From: Ctena decussata
Taxonomy: Eukaryota; Mollusca; Bivalvia; Lucinida; Lucinidae
DNA: 64,000 nucleotides
Reading direction: 5' to 3'
Assembly: GCA_963989385.1 (NCBI GenBank)
Contig: OZ022509.1
Span: forward strand, 50,050,271 to 50,114,270
How positions within the stretch are numbered: position 1 is the stretch's first letter; every line of letters begins with the position of its first letter. Shown here in pieces: positions 11,440 through 24,115 of this stretch. The translations under genes and the position numbers were made by a program. The notes below the pieces were generated by a model, which was given only the letters and a program-made list of their open reading frames with translations, searched no databases and was not told where the DNA came from.

Positions 11440-12060
11440 CTGCCTGTTAGAATGGCTTCTCCAGGTGCGGACGAGATCCCCACATATAAACGGGACGGGG
11501 CGTGTGAACGAGATAGGTACATATGTACGTATGAACGAGACACCCACCTGTGAAAAGGTGCTGCACGCTAGATGGAGACCTTCGCGGGTCCTGTATTTTT
11601 TAAAGATCCAGCACGTAAAACGGGACATGCAGTCTGATTATCCAAGTATGCAAGGGATCGCCACAGGCGAACGGACAATCCACGGCTGAACGGGCTCTGC
11701 GCCTGTGAAGTGTAAATGGGACCTGCACGTGTTAACGGGATCCGCATGTGAGAAAGGAACCTTCATTTGTGAACGGGTCCTCCATATTTGATTAGGAACT
11801 GCATTTGCGAACAGGACCGCCACCTGTTAAAGGATCTTCCACGAGTGAACGGACCTCCACATGTGTACAGGACCGCTACATGTGAACGGGGCCTGCACAA
11901 GTGAACGACATATGCAAGGCTGTACCTGCGAAAGGGAACTACATATGCGAACGGGATGTCCACATAGGAATGGGGCTTGCATTTTTCAGCGGATCCTCTA
12001 CGTGTTAATGGGACTGTCCATGTGTGAACGAAACGTGAATGTATGAACAGGACCTCATTC
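11440..12060. repeat. degenerate GTGAACGGGACC minisatellite
   Basis: More than 20 diverged copies of CATGTGTGAACGGGACCTGC-like units, spaced about 26-28 bp. All three frames are partly open because of the period, which produces spurious ORFs on both strands. Not a gene. Confidence 0.75.
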
Positions 12061-12097
12061 TGATGTAACATTTAGCCGCAGATGCGCAATACGTGAA

Positions 12098-12305
12098 TAT
12101 TATACAAGTTTCTATCATAAATATGTTTGGGCTGTATTGACTAGTTTCAAGGAAACATAGCGAGTTGCGACTCTAGACTGACCCTAGATGAATCCCCCCC
12201 TCCCAAGGAAAAATGCTATACAAGATTCTATCACAAATATGTTTGGACTGTATTGACAGGTTTCAAGGAAACAAAGCGAGTTGCGACTCTAGACCAACCC
12301 TAGAT
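12098..12305 (+). repeat. tandem duplication, ~110-bp unit
   Basis: TTCTATCA-AAATATGTTTG through GCGACTCTAGAC is present twice (about 12108-12190 and 12217-12305) with few differences. Confidence 0.8.
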
Positions 12306-12453
12306 AAATAAAATAAAATTCACGTGTCTTGTCTAAGTAATGCAGAAGACAACTTTTAAAGGAAGGGACCATTTGCCTTTTAAAATTGTCCAGGGGTAGC
12401 AAGTTTTTCATTTTAAAATGGTTCCTAACTGGCTAAGTAATGACTTTCATCAG

Positions 12454-12619
12454 TGAGTGAGTGAGTGGACTCGGGTTTAACGTCCCACCAACAACGAGGT
12501 CATATGGAGACGGGACCTCGGTTTAAAGTCTCATCCGAAAGACCGGAGAAGCGGGGGATCGAACTTGCGACCCCTGGATTGGTAGTCTGGAGTGTTATCC
12601 ACTACGCTACAGCCGCTCC
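12454..12619 (-). mobile_element. tRNA-derived SINE with 13-bp target duplication
   Basis: Minus strand has A box TAGCGTAGTGG and B box AAGTTCGATCC, a body with GGTTTAAACCGAGG-like sequence and a (CACT)n 3' tail. TGACTTTCATCAG is repeated exactly at 12441-12453 and 12620-12632, which fixes both insertion borders. Confidence 0.9.
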
Positions 12620-13160
12620 TGACTTTCATCAGACTGCCACTGTTTGGTGTGATGGACTTTCGAATAGGGACACACTACATCTTCAAGACTAAAATGCTTG
12701 CAACAGATCGGCGCGGAGAGTTGGGGAGGGCGGAGGGGTTTGGAGTCCTGTGGGATTATAATTTTCTCTGCCCCGTCTTTGTCTCAACCCTATCTTTCCT
12801 TTCTACTATCGCGTTGTGAGACGGCTCGACGTAACTCAAATATTATTACTCAGTAAAACAAACAACAGACCATCAAACCAAATGCCGATTCAAGTATTGG
12901 CTTCAAGCAAGTTATAATTTAGGTTTTCATTATTTACTGTCACTCAACGTTCAGGACCGCCGTGCAGTGCAAAGTTAATGTTGACGTCGGCTTAACGAAA
13001 GCACTCGTAAATCGAATAATCTATCTATCACATTTTGAAGTCGTACAGGCAACAGCTCTAGCAAAAGAGAGAGCAGTTATCGCTTTGGGCTCGGCCATGT
13101 CGTGACGTTACACTTGAACGTTTTGAAGTTGGAGTGATAGAAGTTACGTTTAACAAATAA

Positions 13161-13345
13161 GAGTCAATGTCTTACCCTAAGGTGAATGGGTATACTTTCA
13201 AAGGAAACAACTCTGCCATTTTCATTTTTTGCCTCCCTTGTCAACGAGAGTCAAGTGTCTTTCCCTAAGGTGAATGGGTATACTTTCAAAGGAAACAACT
13301 CTGCCATTTTCATTTTTGCCTCCCTTTTCAACGAGAGTCAAGTGT
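13161..13345 (+). repeat. tandem repeat, 87-bp unit
   Basis: GAGTCAA-TGTCTT-CCCTAAGG starts at 13161 and 13248, and the next GAGTC is at 13335, giving an 87-bp period with about two copies. A run of about 19 C follows at 13364-13382. Confidence 0.8.
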
Positions 13346-13382
13346 TAAACAGAATAACTTGCCCCCCCCCCCCCCCCCCCCC

Positions 13383-14140
13383 GTGCAGAAAAGTTCTTTC
13401 CTTTAAGCGCAGACCCCATTTTAATGGAAATTATCCTCCAGGAAAGCAAATAGGGAGTCACTAACATTGATGTTGTTTCCCTTTCCAAAGATGGCGGAAA
13501 AACATCGACGTGTACTCTTTTACCTAACTTTTTTTTTCAGGTGACCTTTAGCCTTTCTTACTTATTGTTGAGGATTGGGGAAATGTTGAGTACAAGTTCT
13601 AAACATAATTCACACTGAGGTTCAAACTTTCCACGCGTCTCGTATTGTTACAAAAAGTCCAGGCTTCCACTCGTCTCTGTAGGCCTCGTTTTAATTTAGC
13701 CACATACCTAAATCTTGGGCCACTGCTGGTGTAATATTAAAATATGAACCTGTTGAAAAAATGACCCAACTGGCCACTTTTCAATGTTGAATATCGACCC
13801 ATAGAGCATTTTTCAGTGTTGAAAATTGACCTGGGTCAAGTTTAAACATTGAGAATTAACGCGTGGGGTCATGTTTTCACGGGGTCAAAATTTAATGTTA
13901 TCCGGCTCAAGAACCTCGCGAATACCCTATCATTTAAAGTTTACATTGTAGTATACAAATCAGTTTTCCCGATTCAATATAATTTATATTTGATTGTGAC
14001 GCAACGGATGTAAATTTTTATCAGGTTTGGCAACGTCGAAATCTACAGTCACATTGGACGCTTCAATGGATATATATATAGCCGTTCACTATTCTAAACG
14101 GTGAGTTTAGTCTTTAGTCAATAGCCGATAGCAGCGTTAG
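13383..14140. other. no gene seen
   Basis: Short motifs around TTGAAAATTGACC repeat loosely at 13790-13880. Nothing else is recognised. Confidence 0.4.
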
Positions 14141-14797
14141 TTGTACTTGTCCAGTGGGGCAACGAAGCTTGTCTCACTCAATATTTTATCTTATGAAATT
14201 TGTTGGGATTCACTCGAACATAGACGGAAAAATCATAGACTTACTTTATTTTATAAAATGATGTACAATATTACTCCACTTTACTTGTCTAATCTAGTTC
14301 CCCAGTCTGTTAATAACCGTTCTCGTTATAACTTGCGTAACTCAAATGATCTTCAAACTGTAGATGCCAGATCAAGCCAATATTACCACTCTTTTTTGCC
14401 CTCAACAATTAGAGACTGGAACAGTTTATCCGCAGAGACTAAACAACCTGATTCTGTTAATTCCTTCAAACGTCTCCGCAACACGGGCAAATCAACAGTG
14501 CCTAACCACTATAACATTGGTAACAGAAAAGCCCAGATTCTTCATACTCGTGTTCGTACTAATTTTAGTTCACCGAATCTAGATCTTTTTCTGAAGAACA
14601 TCACCCAATCACCTTTGTGTCGTTGCGGTAGTATTGAGAATGCGCAACACTTTTTCTTTCACTGTAGCTATTTTGAAGTGCAACGTAGAGAAATGATGAC
14701 TGCAATTTCTACATATGCTAACCCCTCTCTTAAACTGCTATTGACCGGTGACACAGACAATGAGCTCTTTTCTTGTTTCCTTTTTCGTTTAGTGGAT

Positions 14798-14830
<33 letters not shown>

Positions 14831-14884
14831 CTTTTTTATCTAGTCTATTTGCTTATTTTTGTCAATGTGTTTGCAATGAATTAA
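14141..14884 (+). pseudogene. CR1-like LINE, C-terminal end of ORF2
   Basis: The frame encodes the region downstream of the reverse transcriptase in CR1/jockey-type LINEs: GATKLVSLN, WDSLEHRRKNHRL, MMYNITPLYL, RSRYNLRNSND, then a Cys/His cluster CRCGSIENAQHFFFHC. The corresponding part of the LINE at 58941-59528 has the same order (YNLRNS, CSCGAPTENVSHFFFEC). The fragment starts without a credible ATG and the whole RT and endonuclease are missing, so this is a 5'-truncated insertion. A run of about 30 T near 14800-14830 makes the last residues unreliable. Confidence 0.85.
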
Positions 14885-15245
14885 TGCTCGTGAACTGGAC
14901 ATTTACTTAGCCAGTGTGCTATGTTTTACTTCGACTTAGATCTATTGCCGGTTGATGAACTTTCTTCATTGCGAACACAATTCCATCTACAGACTTCTAA
15001 AGATTTTTTTTCTCTTATGTATCTCTTGTAAATACATGTTTTGTCTATAAGAAGTACATGACCAAAGAAGTGTAAATATTTTGCACAGACCGTTCTACCT
15101 TCTGCCTGATAGTGCACAGTTTATTCATGTTCAGGAGAAGAGTTATATAAGCTATCAGCTTTCGTTTTGATCCTATTATTTAGTGTAACTGTCTTATTTA
15201 TACATGTATGTTGTAATGTGCAGTTTTGGAAATAAAATATGTTTA
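14885..15245 (+). mobile_element. 3' UTR of the truncated LINE
   Basis: AT-rich non-coding sequence ending GGAAATAAAATATGTTT at about 15228-15245, with the AATAAA signal expected at a LINE 3' end. Confidence 0.6.
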
Positions 15246-15698
15246 AACCAAGCTTCTCACCATAGTTTCGTAATTGAGAATGACCGGAATACACCAACTT
15301 TAAACAAAGAAATCATTTTTAGTTTCACATAAAAATGTTTGAAAAATTTGGTAATTAAATAACCTACAAACTTCACTAAAACGGTAAAAATACAATGTAC
15401 ACGCGTGGTACCGTTTTGTATATATTCCATCGCGTGACGGAGAACAATGAAATGGACGGACGCTCGGCGCCCCGCTACTGCGGCTATGGATTCGTTCCGC
15501 TGAGGTGCGGGGGTAACGTCGATATGAGAACTGAAATATGATGATGATGATGAGAACAATGAAAAGATAGTATTTTGAGGAGTGGTTTTTCGTGTAGATT
15601 ATTTAACATGGATAAGACTTTGGAGACTTGTTGGGAAGCATATAAATGGCTTATATATTTCTAAAGTTGACCCTGTTGTTCTTTTCACTCCATTCTCA

Positions 15699-15729
<31 letters not shown>

Positions 15730-15985
15730 ACTATATGTAATACTTTGTAAATTGCATGTAAATGTTTTGCTGTTAACCCTTTATTTGGATATAGTTAAGC
15801 AAGAAATAAATATTCTGATTCTTTTGCTATATTAGTAATAAACGTTACGTCGGACCTCAGCGATGGAATTTATTTTAACCCATATATGTCTGGTGGATTC
15901 CTCTGTCCTTCTTAATTGGATGAGTCCATAAGTACATAAAGGTATGTCTTTTTCAGTTGTTTTTTATTTATTATTATTTTTTTTT
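15246..15985. other. non-coding, with (TG)n and (GAT)n microsatellites
   Basis: (GAT)n at 15538-15553 and (TG)13 at 15699-15725. The sequence after the (TG)n ends in AAGAAATAAATATTCTGATT (about 15800), resembling another LINE 3' terminus. Confidence 0.5.
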
Positions 15986-16004
15986 TACTATTTATTTTTC
16001 ATTT

Positions 16005-16160
16005 TAAGGAGAAAAATTTCCAAACAACCCCCACCCGTACCTACTGCAAGCACAGTTGGCCCTTGCCCTACCATGTTCCAAATCAGTAGGACGCCCGGGC
16101 ACTGGAGGTTATACCCAGCACCATCGCACCACCCAACCGTCCCGATGTCATTCGGTGACT
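16005..16160 (-). repeat. dispersed GTCCTACT-family repeat, partial
   Basis: Plus strand reads CCAAACAACCCCCACC, CTACTGCAAGCACAGT, AGTAGGACGCCC and CACCATCGCACCACCC, the reverse complement of the copy at 48996. Confidence 0.75.
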
Positions 16161-16231
16161 TTGGGTAGAAATCCTGTAAAATAATCTGCATTCACGATTT
16201 TCAACCGTAAATGAATATTTATCATATATGA

Positions 16232-16605
16232 AGTCCCTGTTATTCAGTGGATAACGCCGTGTCATAAAAATCATATGACCACACGTGTAATAACATTTTG
16301 GTGCGTACGTGTTAGGTCATTGACAACATCCGTGTCAACAAAGCCGTTTCTTATTGAAAAAAAAAAAAAAAAAAAAAATAACAAGATAATTTTGAAGGCG
16401 ATAAAATCCCATTTTCAAGGCTCATATGATAAACAGAATCTTGCACTCGTGGCCATTTCATATAAAATTTATGAAACTCGCCGCAGGCTCGTTCCATAAA
16501 TTTCATATGAAATGACCACTCGTGCAAAATCCTCTATTTATCAGATGACACCGCTCTTATTCAGCGGATAACGTCGTGTCATAGAAATCTTATGACCGAA
16601 CGTGT
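16232..16605. repeat. palindromic MITE with flanking direct repeats
   Basis: The core 16396-16545 (AGGCTCATATGATAAACAG ... CTATTTATCAGATG) has inverted TTTCATATGAAATGACCACT segments and matches 35520-35670. TGTTATTCAGTGGATAACG (16232) is repeated as CTTATTCAGCGGATAACG (16554) around it. A 20-base A run lies at 16358-16378. Confidence 0.65.
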
Positions 16606-16939
16606 CCTTAAGGTTGCATTCCACCATTAATTTTCCATAGACGACAATGTTAACGTCTGGTCATTTTATTACAAAACTGTACATACAAAGTTTTCCAAAC
16701 CTGTCTTGCTTTAAAGTGTCATCCTAGCCTATCAATTTGAGATGAAAACATCCACTGCCTTCCCATCTCCGTGAGCCGCTAAGCTAGGCTGAGTATGGCC
16801 AACACCGATTCGTACTCCAAAAAAGAGCATACTTTTTTCCTAGGGGATCAGTTACCAAAATCAACCCCATCTCCTTCTGGTAAAATATTCCTCAATTAAA
16901 TATGCCTTTTTGTAACTATCATTTGTTGGTCTTTTTTTT
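16606..16939. other. no gene seen
   Basis: Unique-looking AT-rich sequence between two repeats. No ORF here is convincing. Confidence 0.4.
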
Positions 16940-16974
16940 AGCTCACCTGAGCCTTTAGGCTCATAGGTGAGCTT
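16940..16974 (+). repeat. terminal hairpin of AGCTCACC-type element
   Basis: AGCTCACCT and AGGTGAGCT are complementary around a short spacer. The hairpin sits directly before the satellite monomers and matches the ends of related dispersed repeats (GCTCACCTGAA at 44250). Confidence 0.7.
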
Positions 16975-17932
16975 ATAGTATAGCCAGGCATCCGTCGTCC
17001 GTCCGTCGTCAATATTTTCAAACATCTTCTTCTCTGAAACCACCAGGCTGATTGAAGCCATATTTCATATGGAGCCTACCTAGGTCGGGGGAACGAAAGT
17101 TTGTTCCGGGTATCTGGGTCACATGACCAATATGGCCGCCACGCCCATATATGGTAAAAACCCTTCAAAAATCTTCTTCTCCAGAACCAAAAGGCCTATG
17201 ACCTTGAAACTTGGTATGCGGCTTTGGGCATGTGAGCCCATCATAGTTTATACAAATGATGACCTTGCGTTGACCTTGACCTAATTTATGACATGGTCAA
17301 CTTTGGTACTTTATGCTTTTGTATGGGAAAAGGCTTAAACAGTGGATTTCTCACAAACTATTCAAGTCTAAGGTATAATACTTGGTATACATGGTCAACT
17401 AAATGAACAAATGAAAATATTACGTCACTAAAGGTCAAGGTCATTTCGTCCATCCATCCGGCGTCAAGATTTTCAAACATGTTCTTCCCTGAAACCACCG
17501 GGCCGATTGAAGCCATATTTCATATGGAGCCTACCTAGGTCGGGGGAACGAAAGTTTGTTCCGGGTATCTGGGTCACATGACCAATATGGCCGCCACGCC
17601 CATATATGGTAAAAACCCTTCAAAAATCTTCTTCTCCAGAATCAAAAGGCCTATGACCTTGAAACTTGGTGTGTAGCATCAAGCATGCGAGCCCATCATA
17701 GTTTGCACAAATGATGACCTTGCGTTGACCTTGACCTAATTTATGACATGGTCAACTTTGGTACGTTATGCTTTTGTGTGGGAAAAGGCTTAAACAGTGG
17801 ATTTCACACAAACTATTCAAGTCTAAGGTATAATACTTGGTATACATGGTATAAATAAACAAATGAAAATATTATGTCACTAAAGGTCAAGGTCATTTCG
17901 TCCATCCACACGTCGTCAAGATTGTCAAACAT

Positions 17933-20799
17933 CTTCTTCTCTGAAACCACCAGGCTGATTGAAGCCATATTTTATATGGAGCCTACCTAGGTCGGTGGAA
18001 CGAAAGTTTGTTCCGGGTATCTGGGTCACATGACCAAGATGGCCGCCACGCCCATATATGGTAAAAACCCTTCAAAAATCTTCTTCTCCAGAACCAAAAG
18101 CCTATGACCTTGAAACTTGGTATGTAGTATCGAGCATGCGAGCCCATCATAGTTTATACAAATGATGACCTTGCATTAACCTTGACCTAATTTATGACAT
18201 GGTCAACTTCGGTACGTTAGGCTTCTATATGGGAAAAGGCTTAAACAGTGGATTCCTCTCAAACTATTCAAGTCTAAGGTACAATACTTGGTATACATGG
18301 TCAACTAAATGAACAAATGAAAATATTATGTCACTAAAGGTCAAGGTCATTTCGTCCGTCCATCCATCGTTAAGATTTTCAAACATCTTCTTCTCTGAAA
18401 CCACTGGGCCGATTGAAGCCATATTTCATATGGAGCCTACCTAGGTCGGGGGAACGAAAGTTTGTTCCGGGTATCTGGGTCACATGACCAATATGGCCGC
18501 CACGCCCATATATGGTAAAAACCCTTTAAAAATCTTCTCCAGAACCAAAAGGCCTATGACCTTGAAACTTGGTATGTAGCATCGGGCATGCGAGCCCATC
18601 ATAGTTTGTACAAATGATGACCTTGCGTTGACCTTGACCTAATTTATGACATGGTCAACTTTGGTACTTGATGCTTTTGTATGGGAAAAGGCTTAAACAG
18701 TGGATTTCTCACAAACTATTCAAGTCTAAGGTATAATACTTGGTGTACATAGTCAACTAAATGAACAAATGAAAATATTATGTCACTAAAGGTCAAGGTC
18801 ATTTCGTCCATCCATCCGGCGTCAAGATTTTCAAACATCTTCTTCTCTGAAACCACCGGGCCGATTGAAGCCATATTTCATATGGAGCCTACCTAGGTCG
18901 GGGGAACGAAAGTTTGTTCCGGGTATCTGGGTCACATGACCAATATGGCCGCCACGCCCATATATGGTAAAAAACCCTTCAGAAATCTTCTTCTCCAGAA
19001 TCAAAAGGCCTATGACCTTGAAACTTGGTGTGTAGCATCAAGCATGCGAGCCCATCATAGTTTGTACAAATGATGACCTTGCGTTGACCTTGGCCTAATT
19101 TATGACATGGTCAACTTTGGTACGTTATGCTTTTGTGTGGGAAAAGGCTTAAACAGTGGATTTCACACAAACTATTCAAGTCTAAGGTATAATACTTGGT
19201 TTACATGGTATAAATAAACAAATGAAAATATTATGTCACTAAAGGTCAAGGTCATTTCGTCCATCCACACGTCGTCAAGATTGTCAAACATCTTCTTCTC
19301 TGAAACCACCAGGCTGATTGAAGCCATATTTTATATGGAGCCTACCTAGGTCGGTGGAACGAAAGTTTGTTCCGGGTATCTGGGTCACATGACCAAGATG
19401 GCCGCCACGCCCATATATGGTAAAAACCCTTCAAAAATCTTCTTCTCCAGAACCAAAAGCCTATGACCTTGAAACTTGGTATGTAGTATCGGGCATGCGA
19501 GCCCATCATAGTTTATACAAATGATGACCTTGCATTAACCTTGACCTAATTTATGACATGGTCAACTTCGGTACGTTAGGCTTCTATATGGGAAAAGGCT
19601 TAAACAGTGGATTCCTCTCAAACTATTCAAGTCTAAGGTACAATACTTGGTATACATGGTCAACTAAATGAACAAATGAAAATATTATGTCACTAAAGGT
19701 CAAGGTCATTTCGTCCATCCATCCATCGTTAAGATTTTCAAACATCTTCTTCTCTGAAACCACTGGGCCGATTGAAGCCATATTTCATATGGAGCCTACC
19801 TAGGTCGGGGGAACGAAAGTTTGTTCCGGGTATCTGGGTCACATGACCAATATGGCCGCCACGCCAATATATGGTAAAAACCCTTTAAAAATCTTCTCCA
19901 GAACCAAAAGGCCTATGACCTTGAAACTTGGTATGTAGCATCGGGCATGCGAGCCCATCATAGTTTGTACAAATGATGACCTTGCGTTGACCTTGACCTA
20001 ATCTATGACATGGTCAACTTTGGTACTTGATGCTTTTGTATGGGAAAAGGCTTAAACAGTGGATTTCTCTCAAACTATTCAAGTCTAAGGTATAATACTT
20101 GGTGTACATAGTCAACTAAATGAACAAATGAAAATATTATGTCACTAAAGGTCAAGGTCATTTCGTCCATCCATCCGGCGTCAAGATTTTCAAACATCTT
20201 CTTCTCTGAAACCACCGGGCCGATTGAAGCCATATTTCATATGGAGCCTACCTAGGTCGGGGGAACGAAAGTTTGTTCCGGGTATCTGGGTCACATGACC
20301 AATATGGCCGCCACGCCCATATATGGTAAAAACCCTTCAAAAATCTTCTTCTCCAGAACCAAAAGGCCTATGACCTTGAAACTTGGTATGTAGCATCAAG
20401 CATGCGAGCCCATCATAGTTTGTACAAATGATGACCTTGCGTTGACCTTGACCTAATTTATGACATGATCAACTTTGGTACGTTATGCTTTTGTATGGGA
20501 AAAGGCATAAACAGTGGATTTCTCACAAACTATTCAAGTCTTAGGTATAATACTTGGTATACATGGTCAACTAAATGAACAAATGAAAATATTATGTCAC
20601 TAAAGGTCAAGGTCATTTCGTCCATCCACACGTCGTCAAGATTGTCAAACATCTTCTTCTCTGAAACCACCAGGGTAATTGAAGCCATATTTCATATGGA
20701 GCCTACCTAGGTCAGTGGAACGAAAGTTTGTTCCGCGTATCTGGGTCACATGACCAAGATGGCCGCCACGCCCATATATGGTAAAAACCCTTCAAAAAT
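17933..20799 (+). repeat. first copy of 2867-bp higher-order duplication
   Basis: The six landmark sites 18432, 18884, 19337, 19791, 20243 and 20698 recur at exactly +2867 (21299 to 23565) with the same monomer subtypes in the same order. The borders are inferred from the junction in ATCTTCTTCTC at about 20799-20809. Confidence 0.85.
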
Positions 20800-23666
20800 C
20801 TTCTTCTCTGAAACCACCGGGCCGATTGAAGCCATATTTTATATGGAGCCTACCTAGGTCGGGGGAACGAAAGTTTGTTCCGGGTATCTGGGTCACATGA
20901 CCAATATGGCCGCCACGCCCATATATGGTAAAAACCCTTCAAAAATCTTCTTCTCCAGAACCAAAAGCCTATGACCTTGAAACTTGGTATGTAGTATCGA
21001 GCATGCGAGCCCATCATAGTTTATACAAATGATGACCTTGCATTAACCTTGACCTAATTTATGACATGGTCAACTTCGGTACGTTAGGCTTCTATATGGG
21101 AAAAGGCTTAAACAGTGGATTCCTCTCAAACTATTCAAGTCTAAGGTACAATACTTGGTATACATGGTCAACTAAATGAACAAATGAAAATATTATGTCA
21201 CTAAAGGTCAAGGTCATTTCGTCCGTCCGTCCATCGTTAAGATTTTCAAACATCTTCTTCTCTGAAACCACTGGGCCGATTGAAGCCATATTTCATATGG
21301 AGCCTACCTAGGTCGGGGGAACGAAAGTTTGTTCCGGGTATCTGGGTCACATGACCAATATGGCCGCCACGCCCATATATGGTAAAAACCCTTTAAAAAT
21401 CTTCTCCAGAACCAAAAGGCCTATGACCTTGAAACTTGGTATGTAGCATCGGGCATGCGAGCCCATCATAGTTTGTACAAATGATGACCTTGCGTTGACC
21501 TTGACCTAATTTATGACATGGTCAACTTTGGTACTTGATGCTTTTGTATGGGAAAAGGCTTAAACAGTGGATTTCTCACAAACTATTCAAGTCTAAGGTA
21601 TAATACTTGGTGTACATAGTCAACTAAATGAACAAATGAAAATATTATGTCACTAAAGGTCAAGGTCATTTCGTCCATCCATCCGGCGTCAAGATTTTCA
21701 AACATCTTCTTCTCTGAAACCACCGGGCCGATTGAAGCCATATTTCATATGGAGCCTACCTAGGTCGGGGGAACGAAAGTTTGTTCCGGGTATCTGGGTC
21801 ACATGACCAATATGGCCGCCACGCCCATATATGGTAAAAAACCCTTCAGAAATCTTCTTCTCCAGAATCAAAAGGCCTATGACCTTGAAACTTGGTGTGT
21901 AGCATCAAGCATGCGAGCCCATCATAGTTTATACAAATGATGACCTTGCGTTGACCTTGGCCTAATTTATGACATGGTCAACTTTGGTACGTTATGCTTT
22001 TGTGTGGGAAAAGGCTTAAACAGTGGATTTCACACAAACTATTCAAGTCTAAGGTATAATACTTGGTTTACATGGTATAAATAAACAAATGAAAATATTA
22101 TGTCACTAAAGGTCAAGGTCATTTCGTCCATCCACACGTCGTCAAGATTGTCAAACATCTTCTTCTCTGAAACCACCAGGCTGATTGAAGCCATATTTTA
22201 TATGGAGCCTACCTAGGTCGGTGGAACGAAAGTTTGTTCCGGGTATCTGGGTCACATGACCAAGATGGCCGCCACGCCCATATATGGTAAAAACCCTTCA
22301 AAAATCTTCTTCTCCAGAACCAAAAGCCTATGACCTTGAAACTTGGTATGTAGTATCGGGCATGCGAGCCCATCATAGTTTATACAAATGATGACCTTGC
22401 ATTAACCTTGACCTAATTTATGACATGGTCAACTTCGGTACGTTAGGCTTCTATATGGGAAAAGGCTTAAACAGTGGATTCCTCTCAAACTATTCAAGTC
22501 TAAGGTACAATACTTGGTATACATGGTCAACTAAATGAACAAATGAAAATATTATGTCACTAAAGGTCAAGGTCATTTCGTCCGTCCATCCATCGTTAAG
22601 ATTTTCAAACATCTTCTTCTCTGAAACCACTGGGCCGATTGAAGCCATATTTCATATGGAGCCTACCTAGGTCGGGGGAACGAAAGTTTGTTCCGGGTAT
22701 CTGGGTCACATGACCAATATGGCCGCCACGCCAATATATGGTAAAAACCCTTTAAAAATCTTCTCCAGAACCAAAAGGCCTATGACCTTGAAACTTGGTA
22801 TGTAGCATCAAGCATGCGAGCCCATCATAGTTTGTACAAATGATGACCTTGCGTTGACCTTGACCTAATTTATGACATGGTCAACTTTGGTACTTGATGC
22901 TTTTGTATGGGAAAAGGCTTAAACAGTGGATTTCTCTCAAACTATTCAAGTCTAAGGTATAATACTTGGTGTACATAGTCAACTAAATGAACAAATGAAA
23001 ATATTATGTCACTAAAGGTCAAGGTCATTTCGTCCATCCATCCGGCGTCAAGATTTTCAAACATCTTCTTCTCTGAAACCACCGGGCCGATTGAAGCCAT
23101 ATTTCATATGGAGCCTACCTAGGTCGGGGGAACGAAAGTTTGTTCCGGGTATCTGGGTCACATGACCAATATGGCCGCCACGCCCATATATGGTAAAAAC
23201 CCTTCAAAAATCTTCTTCTCCAGAACCAAAAGGCCTATGACCTTGAAACTTGGTATGTAGCATCAAGCATGCGAGCCCATCATAGTTTGTACAAATGATG
23301 ACCTTGCGTTGACCTTGACCTAATTTATGACATGATCAACTTTGGTACGTTATGCTTTTGTATGGGAAAAGGCATAAACAGTGGATTTCTCACAAACTAT
23401 TCAAGTCTTAGGTATAATACTTGGTATACATGGTCAACTAAATGAACAAATGAAAATATTATGTCACTAAAGGTCAAGGTCATTTCGTCCATCCACACGT
23501 CGTCAAGATTGTCAAACATCTTCTTCTCTGAAACCACCAGGGTAATTGAAGCCATATTTCATATGGAGCCAACCTAGGTCGGTGGAACGAAAGTTTGTTC
23601 CGCGTATCTGGGTCACATGACCAAGATGGCCGCCACGCCCATATATGGTAAAAACCCTTCAAAAAT
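20800..23666 (+). repeat. second copy of 2867-bp higher-order duplication
   Basis: Matches 17933-20799 with only scattered substitutions by eye. The copy starts out of register by 147 bp, which makes the truncated monomer between landmarks 20698 and 20845. Confidence 0.85.
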
Positions 23667-24115
23667 CTTCTTCTCCAGAACCAAAAGCCTATGACCTTGA
23701 AACTTGGTATGTAGCATCGGGCATGCGAGCCCATCATAGTTTATACAAATGATGACCTTGCATTAACCTTGACCTAATTTATGACATGGTCAACTTTGGT
23801 ACGTTAGGCTTCTATATGGGAAAAGGCTTAAACAGTGGATTTCTCACAAACTATTCAAGTCTAAGGTACAATACTTGGTATACATGGTATAAATGAACAA
23901 ATGAAAATATTATGTCACTAAAGGTCTAGGTCATTTCGTCCGTCCATCCATCGTTAAGATTTTCAAACATCTTCTTCTCTGAAACCACTGGGCCGATTGA
24001 AGCCAAATTTCATATGGAGTCTCAGTGGAATGGGGAAATGAAAATTAAATTTCTACCCGGGGTCTGTATCACATGACAAAGCTGGCCCTCATGCCCATAT
24101 ATGGTAAAAACCATT

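Larger units (their letters stand above)
16985..24115 (+). repeat. satellite array, ~453-bp monomer, about 15 copies
   Basis: The landmark GGAGCCTACCTAGGTCGG lies at 17071, 17526, 17978, 18432, 18884, 19337, 19791, 20243, 20698, 20845, 21299, 21751, 22204, 22658, 23110 and 23565 (last copy with an A), plus a decayed copy at 24016. Spacing is 451-455 bp except for one 147-bp partial step. Subtypes are recognisable, for example monomers lacking 6 bp at CCCTTTAAAAATCTTCTCC and monomers with GTAGTATCG. No ORF survives through the array. Confidence 0.97.

Noticed and set aside
11428..12071. Overlapping ORFs on both strands
   Set aside because: They arise from the 27-bp minisatellite period; the predicted peptides are only translations of the repeat.
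13186..13464. ORF of 92 codons
   Set aside because: It reads across an 87-bp tandem repeat (87 is a multiple of three) and a C run.
23480..23737. Minus-strand ORF in the satellite
   Set aside because: Opens only in one diverged monomer and is closed in the others.
16985..24115. CRISPR-like array
   Set aside because: The unit is 453 bp with no short repeat/unique spacer structure, and the genome is eukaryotic.
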